Source: Verrucomicrobiota bacterium
GTDB lineage: Bacteria; Verrucomicrobiota; Verrucomicrobiia; Opitutales; Opitutaceae
Reading direction: 5' to 3'
Assembly (NCBI GenBank): GCA_016871755.1
Contig: VHCJ01000003.1
Span: 1-64,000 of the forward strand
Length of the DNA: 64,000 nt
Shown here: positions 38,189-47,374 of the stretch, one piece after another
Layout: each line of letters starts with the position of its first letter
How positions within the stretch are numbered: the first letter of the stretch is position 1
Made by a program: the position numbers and the translations under genes
Notes under the pieces: model-generated
What the model saw: the letters and a program-made list of their open reading frames with translations, nothing else
The model's database searches: none
What the model was told of the DNA's origin: nothing

Positions 38189-41100
38189 GTGCCAAAGCCA
38201 GACCAAAAGCCTGCGTTTCCGTTCCGCCTCGACTTCCCACCCGACCTGCCGATCTCGGCGCGGGCGGAGGAAATCGTCGGGCTGATCCAGACGCAGCAGG
38301 TCGTGATCCTGGCGGGCGAGACCGGATCCGGCAAGACGACGCAGATCCCGAAGATGTGCCTCGCCGCCGGCGGCGGCGCGCGGGGCCGCATTGCCTGCAC
38401 CCAGCCCCGCCGCGTGGCGGCGCTGTCCGTCTCGCGCCGCGTCGCCGAGGAACTCGGCGTGGAGTGGGGCGGAGCGGTGGGGTGCAAGATCCGCTTCGAT
38501 GACCGGACGTCGCGGGACACCGTGATCAAGTTCCTGACTGATGGCATGCTGCTCGCCGAGGTGCAGGGCGATCCGATGCTGCGGGACTACGACACGATCA
38601 TCCTCGACGAGGCCCACGAGCGTTCGCTGAACATCGACTTCCTGCTCGGGCACCTGCGGACGCTGCGCTTCAAGCGGCCGGAGCTGAAGATCATCATCAC
38701 CTCGGCGACGATCGACACCGCTGCTTTCAGCGAGGCCTTTGACGGCGCCCCGGTGGTCGAGGTTTCGGGACGCACCTACCCGGTCGAGGTCGTCTACTCG
38801 CCCCTCGACGCGCTCGGCAGTGACTACGTCGACGATCCCGACGAACCCGACCGGGCGGCGGAGCGTTCGGCGCGGGTGGAGGCCTTGCACTACGTTGACG
38901 GTGCGGCCGGCGCGATCGAGCGCCTCCTCCGGGAAACCCCCTCGGGTGACGTCCTCGTCTTTCTGCCCAGCGAACGTGATATCCGCGAGGTGCGGGATCT
39001 CGTGGAGACGCGTGACTTCGCCGACGGAGCGCGCTTCGACGTCGTCCCGCTCTTCGGCCGCCTTTCGAACGCGGACCAGCAGCGCGTCTTCGCGGCGTCG
39101 GGCCGCCGGAAGGTGATTCTCGCGACCAACATCGCGGAGACCTCGCTGACCATTCCCGGCATCCGCTTCGTCGTCGACACTGGCCTCGCGCGCATCAGTC
39201 GCTATTCCCCGCAGGCCCGCACGCGGCGACTCCCGATCGAGCCGGTCTCGCAATCGAGCGCCGACCAGCGCAAGGGCCGCGCCGGACGTGTCGCGGCGGG
39301 CCTCTGCATTCGGCTTTATTCGGAGAAAGACTACCTGGAGCGCCCCCGCTTCACGCAGCCGGAGATCCAGCGCGCGAACCTTGCGGACGTCATCCTCCGG
39401 CTCAAGGCGTATGGACTGGGCGATATCGAGCGCTTCCCCTTCATCAATCCTCCGGCAGCGAAGGCGATCCGGGCGGGTTATGCGCTGCTGGAGGAGGTCG
39501 GTGCCCTGGCCGCCGAGGACGCTCCCGGCGGTGTGGCGGGCGGCGTGCGCGAACTGACTCCGGTCGGGCGGGAGTTGGCGCGGATGCCGGTGGATCCGAC
39601 GGTCGGGCGCATGATCCTGCAGGCGCGGACCGAGCGCTGCCTGCGCGAGGTGGTGGTCATCGCCGCCGGACTCTCGATCCAGGATCCCCGGGAGCGACCG
39701 CTCGACAAGCAGACCCAGGCCGATGCGGCGCACCAGCGCTTCCGCCACCCGGATTCCGACTTTCTCACCCTGCTGGCGATCTGGGATGCCTTCCACGATG
39801 AGTTCGAACGGCTCTCGCAGGCGCGACTCCGTCGTTTTTGCCACGATCACTTCCTTAGCTACGTCCGCCTGCGCGAGTGGCGCGACATCCATGCACAGCT
39901 GATGGACGTGCTGGAACAGCGGAAGGACTTTCGCCTGACGTCGGTCTTCGACGCCGCGCCGGGCGAGGCGGAGAAGCCGGCGGAGGAGGCCTTGCGGTTC
40001 GGCACTCCGGCGTTCCGGGCGATCCACCGCAGTATCCTCTCTGGCCTGCTCGGCAACCTTGCGACCTACGACGAGGAGAATCGCCTCTTCAAGGCGGCGC
40101 ATGACCGCCGCGTGACGCTGTTTCCCGGCTCGGTGCTCTTCCGCCGGGAGGAACCCAAGCGACGCCCGGTCGATGCCGAGGGCCGGACCGCGCCGAAGCG
40201 CGCCCCGAAAGTGCCGCGCTGGATCATGGCCTCGGAGATTGTCGAGACCTCGCGCCTCTTCGCCCGCACCTGTGCGCGGGTTGACCCCGGGTGGGTCCTG
40301 GACCTTGGCTCCCACCTCCTGCGCAGCAGCCACAGCGAACCCCTCTGGAATGCCGAGGCCGGCAGGGTGATGGTCAAGCGCCGCACCCGACTCTACGGCC
40401 TCGAACTCGAGGCGCGCGCGGTGAGCTTTGGTCCGGTGGACCCGGTGGCGGCCACGCAGATCTTCATCCGCGAAGGATTGATCGGCGACACGATCACGTG
40501 GCCCTTCGACTTCCTCGCCAGCAATCGCAAGGTGCGCGCCGAGGTGGAGAGCCTGCTCACGCGCACCCGCAACAGCGGATTCCTCAACCTCGACGAAGCA
40601 CTCTATCGCTTCTACGCGGCCCGCCTGCTGCCGGAGGATGACGCGGAGCCGGCGGAGGACCTGCGCGGCGGAGTCTCGTCGGTGGCGGAGCTGATCGATC
40701 TGGTCCGTGGCCGCCGCGGCGCGGATCCGCGCTTCCTCCTCGTGGCGGCGGATGACCTGCGCGATCCCGACGTCGCGACGGAGGACGAGGCCTCGTTCCC
40801 GGCCTCGCTGCCGCTGGAGAACCGGGTGCTGCCGCTGCAGTATGCGTACCGACCCGGGCAGGACGATGACGGCGTGCAGGTGGAGGTGAACGTACGGGAC
40901 GTCGGAGCGTTGACGGACGCATCGCTGGATTGGGCCGTCCCCGGCCACCTCCGCGCCAAGGTGGAACACTACCTCCGGGCGCTGCCCAAGGAGCAGCGGC
41001 GCCTCTTTGTGCCCTTGGCGGAGTCGGTGCGAAGGGTGAGTGACGCGGTGGCGGCGCGCAGCCGATTCCGGGATCCGGCGCCGCCACTCCAGGAACTCCT

Positions 41101-42319
41101 CGCGGAGCACCTGGCGGAGCGCTTCGGTCTGGCGGCGGATCGGGCGGCGTGGGCGGCCAAGCCGCTTCCGCCGCATCTTCAGGTGCGTGTGCGCGTGGTC
41201 AACGATGCGGGCGAACCGCTGGTCGCGAGTCGGTCGCTGGCGGAGATCCGGTCGGCGCTGGCGAGTCACGCCAAGGCGGCCTCGCTCTCGGTCGCGCGGG
41301 AGGATCCCGAGGCATGGCGCCGCGCGCGTCAGCGTTGGGAACGGCCGGAGTCGGAGACGTGGACCTTCGGCGCAGTGCCGGCGAGCGTGAAGGTCAGTGA
41401 TCAGGCCGGAGTCACGGTCGAAGCCTTTCCCGCGCTGGCGCCCGGCGATCGCGGCGTGGCCCTGCGTTTGGTTCGCACCCCGGACGAAGCGCAGCGGCTG
41501 ACGCGGCTGGGGGTGGGACGCCTGCTGGACCTGCAGCTGGGGCGGGATCTCGGCTGGCTGGAGAAGGAGTTGCGGGAGCTTCGTTCGCTCGGGGCGCTGC
41601 TGGCGACGCTCACCACCTCGGAGGCGATCCAGGCGGATGCGTTCGTGACGCTGCGCCGGTGGGTGACGGATCCGGAACGGGTGAGCGCGCTGGATGAGAC
41701 CGGCTTTACGCGCGCGGTGGAGCGGGCGCGGACGGAGCTGCGCGGCATCGTGCCCCGGCTGACCGATCTGTTGCGCGAGACGCTGCAGTTGCGGCAGGAG
41801 TTGCTGGTCGGGTCGCATCCCTATCCCGGTCAGGTGCGCGATGTGGAGGCGCTGCTCCCGGCGAACTTCGTCCGCCTTGTGCCCTATGAGCGGCTCGTGC
41901 ATCTCCCCCGTTACCTGCGGGCGATGCGGGCGCGGGCGGAGCGCTGGAAGCGGCTCCCGGCGAAGGATGCGGAGCGCGCGCGGCAGGTGGCACCCTACCT
42001 GGCGGCGGCGGCGCGTCGGGCGTGGGATGACCCCGTGCGCTGGCTGGTGGAGGAGTTTCGGGTCAGCGTCTTTGCGCAGGAACTGGGCACGGCCGAGCCG
42101 GTGTCGGCGGTGAAGCTGGACCGGGCGCTCGCGGCGGAGCAGGCGGCGCCGGAGACGCCGGCGCCTCCGGAGCGGGTGCCCCGCGACTCCCCGCGGACGC
42201 GGCCCCTGCTCCCGCCGCCCGGGCAGCCATCGGCCGCGGCCGCCGAGACCGGCGGAGCGGCGCCGAAGCGGGCGCCGCTGAAAGACCTGAACGCCCTGGG
42301 GAATCTCTTCCGGCGCTGA
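38189..42319 (+). CDS. hrpA: DEAH-box RNA helicase HrpA
   Basis: The 1376-residue protein from the GTG at 38189 is a DEAH helicase of the HrpA type. The helicase core has motif I GETGSGKTTQIP at about residue 45, Ia TQPRRVAALSVSRRVAEELG, II DEAHERSLNIDF at about 140, III TSATIDTAAFSEAF, V ATNIAETSLTIPGIRFVVDT and VI QRKGRAGRVAAGLCIRLY. HA2 and OB domains and the long DUF3418 C-terminal region follow. It acts on RNA, and ribosome rescue is the role known from E. coli. The gene has an open frame upstream to 38063, but that would overlap the neighbour. The opposite strand is also almost fully open, a codon-bias effect. Confidence 0.92.
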   Translation: MPKPDQKPAFPFRLDFPPDLPISARAEEIVGLIQTQQVVILAGETGSGKTTQIPKMCLAAGGGARGRIACTQPRRVAALSVSRRVAEELGVEWGGAVGCKIRFDDRTSRDTVIKFLTDGMLLAEVQGDPMLRDYDTIILDEAHERSLNIDFLLGHLRTLRFKRPELKIIITSATIDTAAFSEAFDGAPVVEVSGRTYPVEVVYSPLDALGSDYVDDPDEPDRAAERSARVEALHYVDGAAGAIERLLRETPSGDVLVFLPSERDIREVRDLVETRDFADGARFDVVPLFGRLSNADQQRVFAASGRRKVILATNIAETSLTIPGIRFVVDTGLARISRYSPQARTRRLPIEPVSQSSADQRKGRAGRVAAGLCIRLYSEKDYLERPRFTQPEIQRANLADVILRLKAYGLGDIERFPFINPPAAKAIRAGYALLEEVGALAAEDAPGGVAGGVRELTPVGRELARMPVDPTVGRMILQARTERCLREVVVIAAGLSIQDPRERPLDKQTQADAAHQRFRHPDSDFLTLLAIWDAFHDEFERLSQARLRRFCHDHFLSYVRLREWRDIHAQLMDVLEQRKDFRLTSVFDAAPGEAEKPAEEALRFGTPAFRAIHRSILSGLLGNLATYDEENRLFKAAHDRRVTLFPGSVLFRREEPKRRPVDAEGRTAPKRAPKVPRWIMASEIVETSRLFARTCARVDPGWVLDLGSHLLRSSHSEPLWNAEAGRVMVKRRTRLYGLELEARAVSFGPVDPVAATQIFIREGLIGDTITWPFDFLASNRKVRAEVESLLTRTRNSGFLNLDEALYRFYAARLLPEDDAEPAEDLRGGVSSVAELIDLVRGRRGADPRFLLVAADDLRDPDVATEDEASFPASLPLENRVLPLQYAYRPGQDDDGVQVEVNVRDVGALTDASLDWAVPGHLRAKVEHYLRALPKEQRRLFVPLAESVRRVSDAVAARSRFRDPAPPLQELLAEHLAERFGLAADRAAWAAKPLPPHLQVRVRVVNDAGEPLVASRSLAEIRSALASHAKAASLSVAREDPEAWRRARQRWERPESETWTFGAVPASVKVSDQAGVTVEAFPALAPGDRGVALRLVRTPDEAQRLTRLGVGRLLDLQLGRDLGWLEKELRELRSLGALLATLTTSEAIQADAFVTLRRWVTDPERVSALDETGFTRAVERARTELRGIVPRLTDLLRETLQLRQELLVGSHPYPGQVRDVEALLPANFVRLVPYERLVHLPRYLRAMRARAERWKRLPAKDAERARQVAPYLAAAARRAWDDPVRWLVEEFRVSVFAQELGTAEPVSAVKLDRALAAEQAAPETPAPPERVPRDSPRTRPLLPPPGQPSAAAAETGGAAPKRAPLKDLNALGNLFRR

Positions 42320-42446
42320 GGCGCTCGGGGAGGGGTGGGGGGAATCGCCCCGCGACGGCTCCCGCGGCAACGCGGCGTGGACCCCGGGCCACGCGCGTCG
42401 GCGACCCGGGCGCATCGCGTGCGAGCCGGTGGATGGAAACGGATGC

Positions 42447-43514
42447 CTACAGCCCGAATGCGATCCGAATGATGCGGTGCGAGGCCCAGCCGAGCAGGGC
42501 GGAGACCGGGATCGTGAGCACCCACGCCCAGAGGATGCGGCTGACGACGCCCCACTTCACGGCGCTGAAGCGCTTCGTCGCGCCGACGCCCATGATCGAG
42601 GTCGAGATGACGTGGGTGGTCGAGAGCGGGATTCCGTAGTGGGTGGCGGTCTGGATGATCACGGCGGCGGTGGTTTCGGCGGCGAAGCCGTGGACCGGCT
42701 GCAGCTTGACCATCTTGTGCCCCATCGTGCGGATGATGCGCCACCCTCCGGCGGCGGTGCCGGCCGCCATGACGATCGCGCAGGTGATCATCACCCAACG
42801 ATCGACGTGGAACGTCGGCGTGTACAGGAAGGCGAGCCACGACGGGAGATCGTTGAACACGCCGCTTTGCGTGCCGGTGAAGAGCGCGAGGGCGATGATG
42901 CCCATCGTCTTCTGTGCGTCGTTCGAGCCGTGACTGAAGCCCATCCACGAGGCGCTGACGATCTGGAGCTTGCCGAAGATCAGGTTGACCACCCGCGGGC
43001 GCGTCCGCTTGAGCAGCGCGTAGAGCGTGTACATCAGCAATGCGCCGATGATGAAGCCGACGAGCGGCGACGTGAACATCGGCAGCACGACCTTCGGCCA
43101 CAGCCCTGAGACCTTCCCCCCCGCATCCGCCGTCGCCCAGTGCAGCACGCCCCAGTTCCCATCGCTCGTCGAAAGCGCGGCGCCGCTGAGGCCGCCGACC
43201 AGCGCGTGGCTCGAACTCGAGGGCAGCCCAAGCCACCACGTGAAGAGATTCCAAACGATCGCGCCGAGCAGGGCGCAGAGCACGGTCACCATCGTGATCG
43301 CGTGTGCGTCGACCAGACCCTTGCCGATGGTGGAGGCCACCGCGGTGCCCCACAGCGCCCCGACCAAGTTGAAGAAGGCCGCCATCGCCAGCGCCTGACG
43401 CGGCGTCATCACCTTCGTGGACACCACCGTGGCGATGGCATTCGCCGCGTCGTGGAAGCCGTTGATGTACTCGAACACCAACGCGGCCAGCAGCACCAGC
43501 AGGAAGAGCGTCAT
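42447..43514 (-). CDS. Inorganic phosphate transporter, PiT family
   Basis: This 355-residue transporter has about ten membrane helices. The PiT signatures are near the N-terminus (YINGFHDAANAIATVVSTKVM) and in the middle (GFSHGSNDAQKTMGIIALAL), both with the Asp needed for phosphate. It moves phosphate with protons or sodium into the cell. It is the second gene of an operon with a DUF47 regulator-like protein (16 bases upstream), a common pairing for low-affinity phosphate uptake. Confidence 0.93.
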   Translation of the reverse strand: MTLFLLVLLAALVFEYINGFHDAANAIATVVSTKVMTPRQALAMAAFFNLVGALWGTAVASTIGKGLVDAHAITMVTVLCALLGAIVWNLFTWWLGLPSSSSHALVGGLSGAALSTSDGNWGVLHWATADAGGKVSGLWPKVVLPMFTSPLVGFIIGALLMYTLYALLKRTRPRVVNLIFGKLQIVSASWMGFSHGSNDAQKTMGIIALALFTGTQSGVFNDLPSWLAFLYTPTFHVDRWVMITCAIVMAAGTAAGGWRIIRTMGHKMVKLQPVHGFAAETTAAVIIQTATHYGIPLSTTHVISTSIMGVGATKRFSAVKWGVVSRILWAWVLTIPVSALLGWASHRIIRIAFGL

Positions 43515-43530
43515 GAGAGCGGAGCTGCGC

Positions 43531-44169
43531 TCAGGAGTACTTCAGGACGATCTGGAACACCACGCTGCCGGCGTCGCGGCAGCGGTCGATTGACTTCTCG
43601 GTCATCTCGAAAAGTTCCTGGAGGATCAGTGTCTCCTTGGCGTCGCGCGGTCCCTGGTAGAGTTCCCGGAGCAGGCCGAGCATCACCTTGTCGGCCTCGC
43701 CCTCGGCGAACTGCAGCCGGTCGTTGGCGGTCTGGACCGACTCCAGTTTCGCGCCGTGCCGGAGCTGCCGAACCATGAAGGCGACCGACTCGGCCGCCTG
43801 CACGAGGAGTTCGGCCTGACGCAGGAACCCCTCGCGCGGCAGCTTGCCCGGGAAGATCGACAGGCGCTCGACCAGTTTCTCGACCGTTTTCGGGATGCGG
43901 TAGAGCGCGAGCGAAAGCGCCTCGATGTCCTCACGCTCCAGCGGGGTGACAAACGTGCGGCACAGTTCCTCGGTGATCTGCCGCGTAAGGTGCTTGTCCT
44001 TGCGCCGACTTTGGATGAAGTCATCAAGATCGCTTGTGGCCGTGTAGGCCCCGCTCCGCTGCAGGTAGGCCGCCAGCAACTTCGTGCTCGTCAGGGCCTC
44101 GTCGGCGCTCGCCTCCAGCAGGTCGTAAAACCGCTCATCCTTCCCGAACAGTTTGCGTAGCGAGAACAT
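43531..44169 (-). CDS. DUF47/PhoU-like phosphate transport regulator
   Basis: The 212-residue all-helical protein begins MFSLRKLFGKDERFYDLLEA and contains EALSLALYRIPKTVEKLVER and FEMTEKSIDRCRDAGSVVFQ, typical of DUF47 (YkaA/PhoU-like). These proteins accompany PiT transporters and probably control them. It is the first gene of the pit operon. Upstream is an unusually AT-rich segment with repeated elements that may respond to phosphate. Confidence 0.92.
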   Translation of the reverse strand: MFSLRKLFGKDERFYDLLEASADEALTSTKLLAAYLQRSGAYTATSDLDDFIQSRRKDKHLTRQITEELCRTFVTPLEREDIEALSLALYRIPKTVEKLVERLSIFPGKLPREGFLRQAELLVQAAESVAFMVRQLRHGAKLESVQTANDRLQFAEGEADKVMLGLLRELYQGPRDAKETLILQELFEMTEKSIDRCRDAGSVVFQIVLKYS

Positions 44170-44191
44170 GCGCGTTCAGTCGGTATCCTCT

Positions 44192-44229
44192 TTGTTACAT
44201 TTGTAAATCTTCATCGATTGTCACATTCG
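44192..44229. promoter_or_regulatory. AT-rich direct repeats upstream of DUF47-pit
   Basis: TTGTTACATTTG (44192-44203) and TTGTCACATTCG (44218-44229) match at 10 of 12 positions, 26 bases apart. The first copy overlaps an inverted repeat, TTACA-TT-TGTAA (44195-44206). This AT-rich island is unlike the GC-rich genome around it and lies between the divergent DUF47-pit and aminotransferase genes. It resembles a transcription factor site. The spacing is not the 11-base period of a classical Pho box, so the regulator cannot be named. Confidence 0.35.
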
Positions 44230-44327
44230 GCGTCGGCGAAGCGTGCTGGCTCTCGTAAAGGGATTGCATTGAGGCCAGTTGCGACGCTCAGTAGCGGTTC
44301 GTTCGCGTTTCCCCCATCCCCCGTCTC

Positions 44328-45254
44328 ATGACCCCTTCCCCCGAGCGTCTCGTCCATCTGTCCGGCGAACTGGTGCCGGAGTCAGCCGCCAAGATCTCGA
44401 TCTTCGACAGCGCGATCCTGCTTGGCGATTGCGTGACGGAGTCGACGCGAACCTTCCGCCACGTGCCGTTCCGGCTGGACGATCACCTTGACCGACTGTT
44501 TCGGTCGCTGAAGGTGTGCCGCATCGATCCCGGAGTGACGCAGGCACAGTTGCGCGCGGCGACCCTTGAACTCCTCGAGCGGAACCTCCCGCTGATCGGA
44601 CCGGAGGAGGATTACTGGATCGTCCACAACCTCTCGCGTGGTCTGACGAAGCCCGGGCCGAATCCCGCGCAGCGGAATCCGGCGACGATCATGATCTTCA
44701 ACAGCCCGATGGATCTCCGCGGTTGGGCGCGGTACTATTCGCAGGGCTGTCATGCCGTGACCTCGTTCAGCCGCGCGATCCCGGCGCAGTCGCTCGATGC
44801 GCGCATCAAGAACCGCAGCCGCCTCTTCTACACGCTGGCGGATCAGGAGGCGCGCCTTGTCGATCCCGACGCGCAAGTCGTCATCCTCGACATCAACGGC
44901 AACGTCTCGGAGAACAAGGGTGGCAACATCTTCGTGGTGAATGGCGGTCGCCTGCGGACGCCGGCGGCGGACAACTGTCTTGCCGGGATCAGCCGGCAGA
45001 CCGTGCTGGAGCTCGCGGAGGAGGTGGGCATTCCCACGGTGGAGACGCACCTGCAGAACTACGATTTGGCGACGGCGGATGAAGTTTTCTTCACCAGCAC
45101 GCCCTACTGCATCATGCCGGCGACGCGCTTCAACGGTCTGACGGTGGGCGACGGACGGGTGGGCCCGGTGACCCGCCGCCTGCTGGACGCGTGGAGTCGC
45201 CGGGCTGGTCTGGACATCGCCGCGCAGGCGGAAGCGCAGTTGCGCGCCGGCTGA
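44328..45254 (+). CDS. Class IV pyridoxal phosphate aminotransferase
   Basis: The 308-residue protein has the fold of branched-chain and D-amino acid aminotransferases. SIFDSAILLGDCVTESTRTF and RLDDHLDRLFRSLK start the domain. The pyridoxal lysine is in ARIKNRSRLFYTLADQEA at about residue 160, and NGNVSENKGGNIFVVNGGRL and GISRQTVLELAEEVGI bind the phosphate of the cofactor. The substrate cannot be fixed from the sequence; a branched-chain, D-amino acid or aminodeoxychorismate-like activity is possible. It is divergent from DUF47-pit and 122 bases before rsmB. Confidence 0.87.
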   Translation: MTPSPERLVHLSGELVPESAAKISIFDSAILLGDCVTESTRTFRHVPFRLDDHLDRLFRSLKVCRIDPGVTQAQLRAATLELLERNLPLIGPEEDYWIVHNLSRGLTKPGPNPAQRNPATIMIFNSPMDLRGWARYYSQGCHAVTSFSRAIPAQSLDARIKNRSRLFYTLADQEARLVDPDAQVVILDINGNVSENKGGNIFVVNGGRLRTPAADNCLAGISRQTVLELAEEVGIPTVETHLQNYDLATADEVFFTSTPYCIMPATRFNGLTVGDGRVGPVTRRLLDAWSRRAGLDIAAQAEAQLRAG

Positions 45255-45376
45255 GCCGCTCGGGTGTCCCGTCCACCGCCGCGTCCTCCGGAGGCCCACG
45301 GGGCTCGCGGACCGGCGCCGCGGACGATGTTTTTGAGGGTTGCGCCCGCCGGGAGCGTGGGCGCGAATGGCGGGCC

Positions 45377-46510
45377 ATGGTGTTTGATACCGCCACCCTC
45401 AATCGTGCGGCCCGGGTGCTGCGATCGGTGTCGCCGGAGTTGCCGGCCGACGCGGCGCTGCGGCGCGAGCTGGCGGCGCAGCGGGCGCTCTCCGGTGCCG
45501 CCAAGCAGGCGGTGGTGCGGGCGGTCTTCGCCTACTTCCGCTGGCGAGGCTGGCTGGAGCCGAAGGACTCGGTGCAACGCCAACTCGACGCGGCGCTCAC
45601 GCTGCAGCGGCGGTTCGACACGCGCCCGGAGTCCTTCAAGGCCGAGACCCTTGCCGCGCGGGCGGTCCCGGCGTGGCTCCGTGACGAAATGGAACTCCCT
45701 CCCGAAACGCTGTGCGCGTGGCAGCAGGAGCCCGTGTTGTGGCTGCGGGCGCGGCCCGGCACCGCGGTCTCCCTGGCGCGCGAACTTGGCCATTGCCGCG
45801 AGCCGCAGGCCCTGCCCACGTTCGCGCAGCCCTGGTCCGCGTTGCAGTACGAAGGTGTGACGGATCTCTACCGCACCGACGCGTTTCAGCGTGGCGCCTT
45901 CGAAATCCAGGATCTCGCCTCCCAGTGGGTCGGTCACGCCTGTGCACCGAAGGCCGGGGAGACGTGGTGGGATGCCTGTGCGGGTGAGGGCGGAAAGACC
46001 CTGCACCTCTCCGAGTTGATGGAGAACAAGGGGCTCATCTGGGCGAGCGACCGGTCCCTGCGCCGACTTGAGACCCTGCGCCAGCGGTGCGCGCGGGCGA
46101 GCCGCTTCAACGTCCGGACGGCCCGCTGGGACAGCGGCGAACGCCTGCCGACGCGCACGCGCTTCGACGGCGTGCTCGTCGATGCCCCGTGCATCGGCGT
46201 GGGGACGTGGCAGCGCAATCCCCATGCGCGCTGGACCACGCGGGTGGAGGATGTGAATGAACTTGCGGAGATCCAGACCCGCCTCCTCACGCACGCGGCG
46301 ACGGCGGTGAAGCCCGGCGGTCGTTTGGTGTATGCGGTGTGCACCCTGACCCGTCGCGAAACGAGCGGCGTGGCGGAGGCGTTCTCGGCGGCGCATCCGG
46401 ATTTCGTTCCCGACGTGTCCTGGCCCGGGAAGCCGGCCGGAATCGTGACCCTCTGGCCGCACGAGTGGCGGAGCAACGGCATGGCGGTGGCGGTCTGGCG
46501 CCGGCGTTGA
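45377..46510 (+). CDS. RsmB/NOP2-family RNA m5C methyltransferase
   Basis: The 377-residue protein from the ATG at 45377 has a reduced N-terminal helical domain and a methyltransferase domain. The SAM loop is WWDACAGEGGKTLHLSELM. The two catalytic cysteines are in VDAPCIGVGTWQRNP (about residue 270) and YAVCTLTRRETSG (about 320). These motifs define the RsmB/NOP2 class, which puts a methyl group on cytosine 5 in rRNA (C967 of 16S in RsmB). Specific target is inferred. It starts 122 bases after the aminotransferase and is 18 bases before another methyltransferase gene. Confidence 0.85.
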   Translation: MVFDTATLNRAARVLRSVSPELPADAALRRELAAQRALSGAAKQAVVRAVFAYFRWRGWLEPKDSVQRQLDAALTLQRRFDTRPESFKAETLAARAVPAWLRDEMELPPETLCAWQQEPVLWLRARPGTAVSLARELGHCREPQALPTFAQPWSALQYEGVTDLYRTDAFQRGAFEIQDLASQWVGHACAPKAGETWWDACAGEGGKTLHLSELMENKGLIWASDRSLRRLETLRQRCARASRFNVRTARWDSGERLPTRTRFDGVLVDAPCIGVGTWQRNPHARWTTRVEDVNELAEIQTRLLTHAATAVKPGGRLVYAVCTLTRRETSGVAEAFSAAHPDFVPDVSWPGKPAGIVTLWPHEWRSNGMAVAVWRRR

Positions 46511-46528
46511 TGCCCGACGAACGTCGTC

Positions 46529-47374
46529 ATGGCTGATTCACGCCAGCGCGGATCGGGCCGGATCACGGCGGCGACCGTCCGCGCGGACTTCAACGATCCC
46601 GTGGCGGTGGTCCACTACGCGGGCGCGGCGCATCGGCTCGGGCTGTGGGCGTCGGAGCGCCAGCTCATTGAGCGAGCCTTTCCGGACCGCGGCGCGCGGT
46701 TGCTGGAACTTGGCTGCGGGGCGGGCCGGGTGACGCTGGGATTGTGGGAACTCGGCTACCGCTCCCTTACGGCGATCGATTTCGCCGCCGAACTCGTCGC
46801 CCAGGCCCAGGCGCTGGTGACGGAACGCGGAGCGACGGGGATCGACGTGTTCCGTGCCGACGCGACCCGGATGCCGCTGGCGGCGATTGATGACCCGGCG
46901 GCGCGGGTGCGCTGCCGCCGCGTGGAGCGCTTCGACGGCGCGCTTTTCATGTTCAACGGCCTGATGCAGATCCCGGGCCGGTCGCGGCGCCGCCGCGCGC
47001 TGCGGGAGATCCACCGCCTCGTGCGCCCCGACGCGCCGCTGCTCTTCACGACGCATGATCGGGAGGACTCGCGCGAGGAGCGGCTCCTCTGGAAACTCGA
47101 GGCCCGGCGGTGGGAGCGCGGCGAGCAGGGGCCCCGGTTGGTCGACTTCGGAGACCGCTACTTCGAGGACGAGGCGGGGCGCACGTTCATGCACCTCCCG
47201 ACCCGCGACGAGATTCTCGAGGACCTGGAGGCGACGGGATGGCGGAGCGAGTACGACCTCATGCGCCGGCACGTCGCCCGCGAGTCGGCGGCGGTGCGCG
47301 ATTTTTCCGACGAGTGCCGGTTCTGGCTCGTCCGAGCCCAGCCCCGGCGGGAGTCCGGGCGTCGTGCCCGCTAG
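46529..47374 (+). CDS. Class I SAM-dependent methyltransferase
   Basis: The 281-residue protein has the SAM motif I LLELGCGAGRVTLGLWELGY, followed by motif II LTAIDFAAELVAQAQ, and DVFRADATRMPL. The C-terminal half has FMHLPTRDEILEDLEATGWR, typical of small-molecule methyltransferases of the UbiE/methyltransferase type 11/25 group. The substrate is unknown. It follows the rsmB-like gene on the same strand by 18 bases and its end overlaps the end of dnaE by four bases. Confidence 0.82.
   Translation: MADSRQRGSGRITAATVRADFNDPVAVVHYAGAAHRLGLWASERQLIERAFPDRGARLLELGCGAGRVTLGLWELGYRSLTAIDFAAELVAQAQALVTERGATGIDVFRADATRMPLAAIDDPAARVRCRRVERFDGALFMFNGLMQIPGRSRRRRALREIHRLVRPDAPLLFTTHDREDSREERLLWKLEARRWERGEQGPRLVDFGDRYFEDEAGRTFMHLPTRDEILEDLEATGWRSEYDLMRRHVARESAAVRDFSDECRFWLVRAQPRRESGRRAR

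Noticed and set aside
38108-42415. A very long open frame (about 1435 codons) antisense to hrpA
   Set aside because: It mirrors hrpA, has Arg/His/Pro-rich composition and no recognisable domains; high GC keeps the reverse frame open.
44192-44229. A classical Pho box upstream of DUF47-pit
   Set aside because: The repeats are 26 bases apart and do not show the 11-base period of PhoB sites, so I kept it as an unnamed site.
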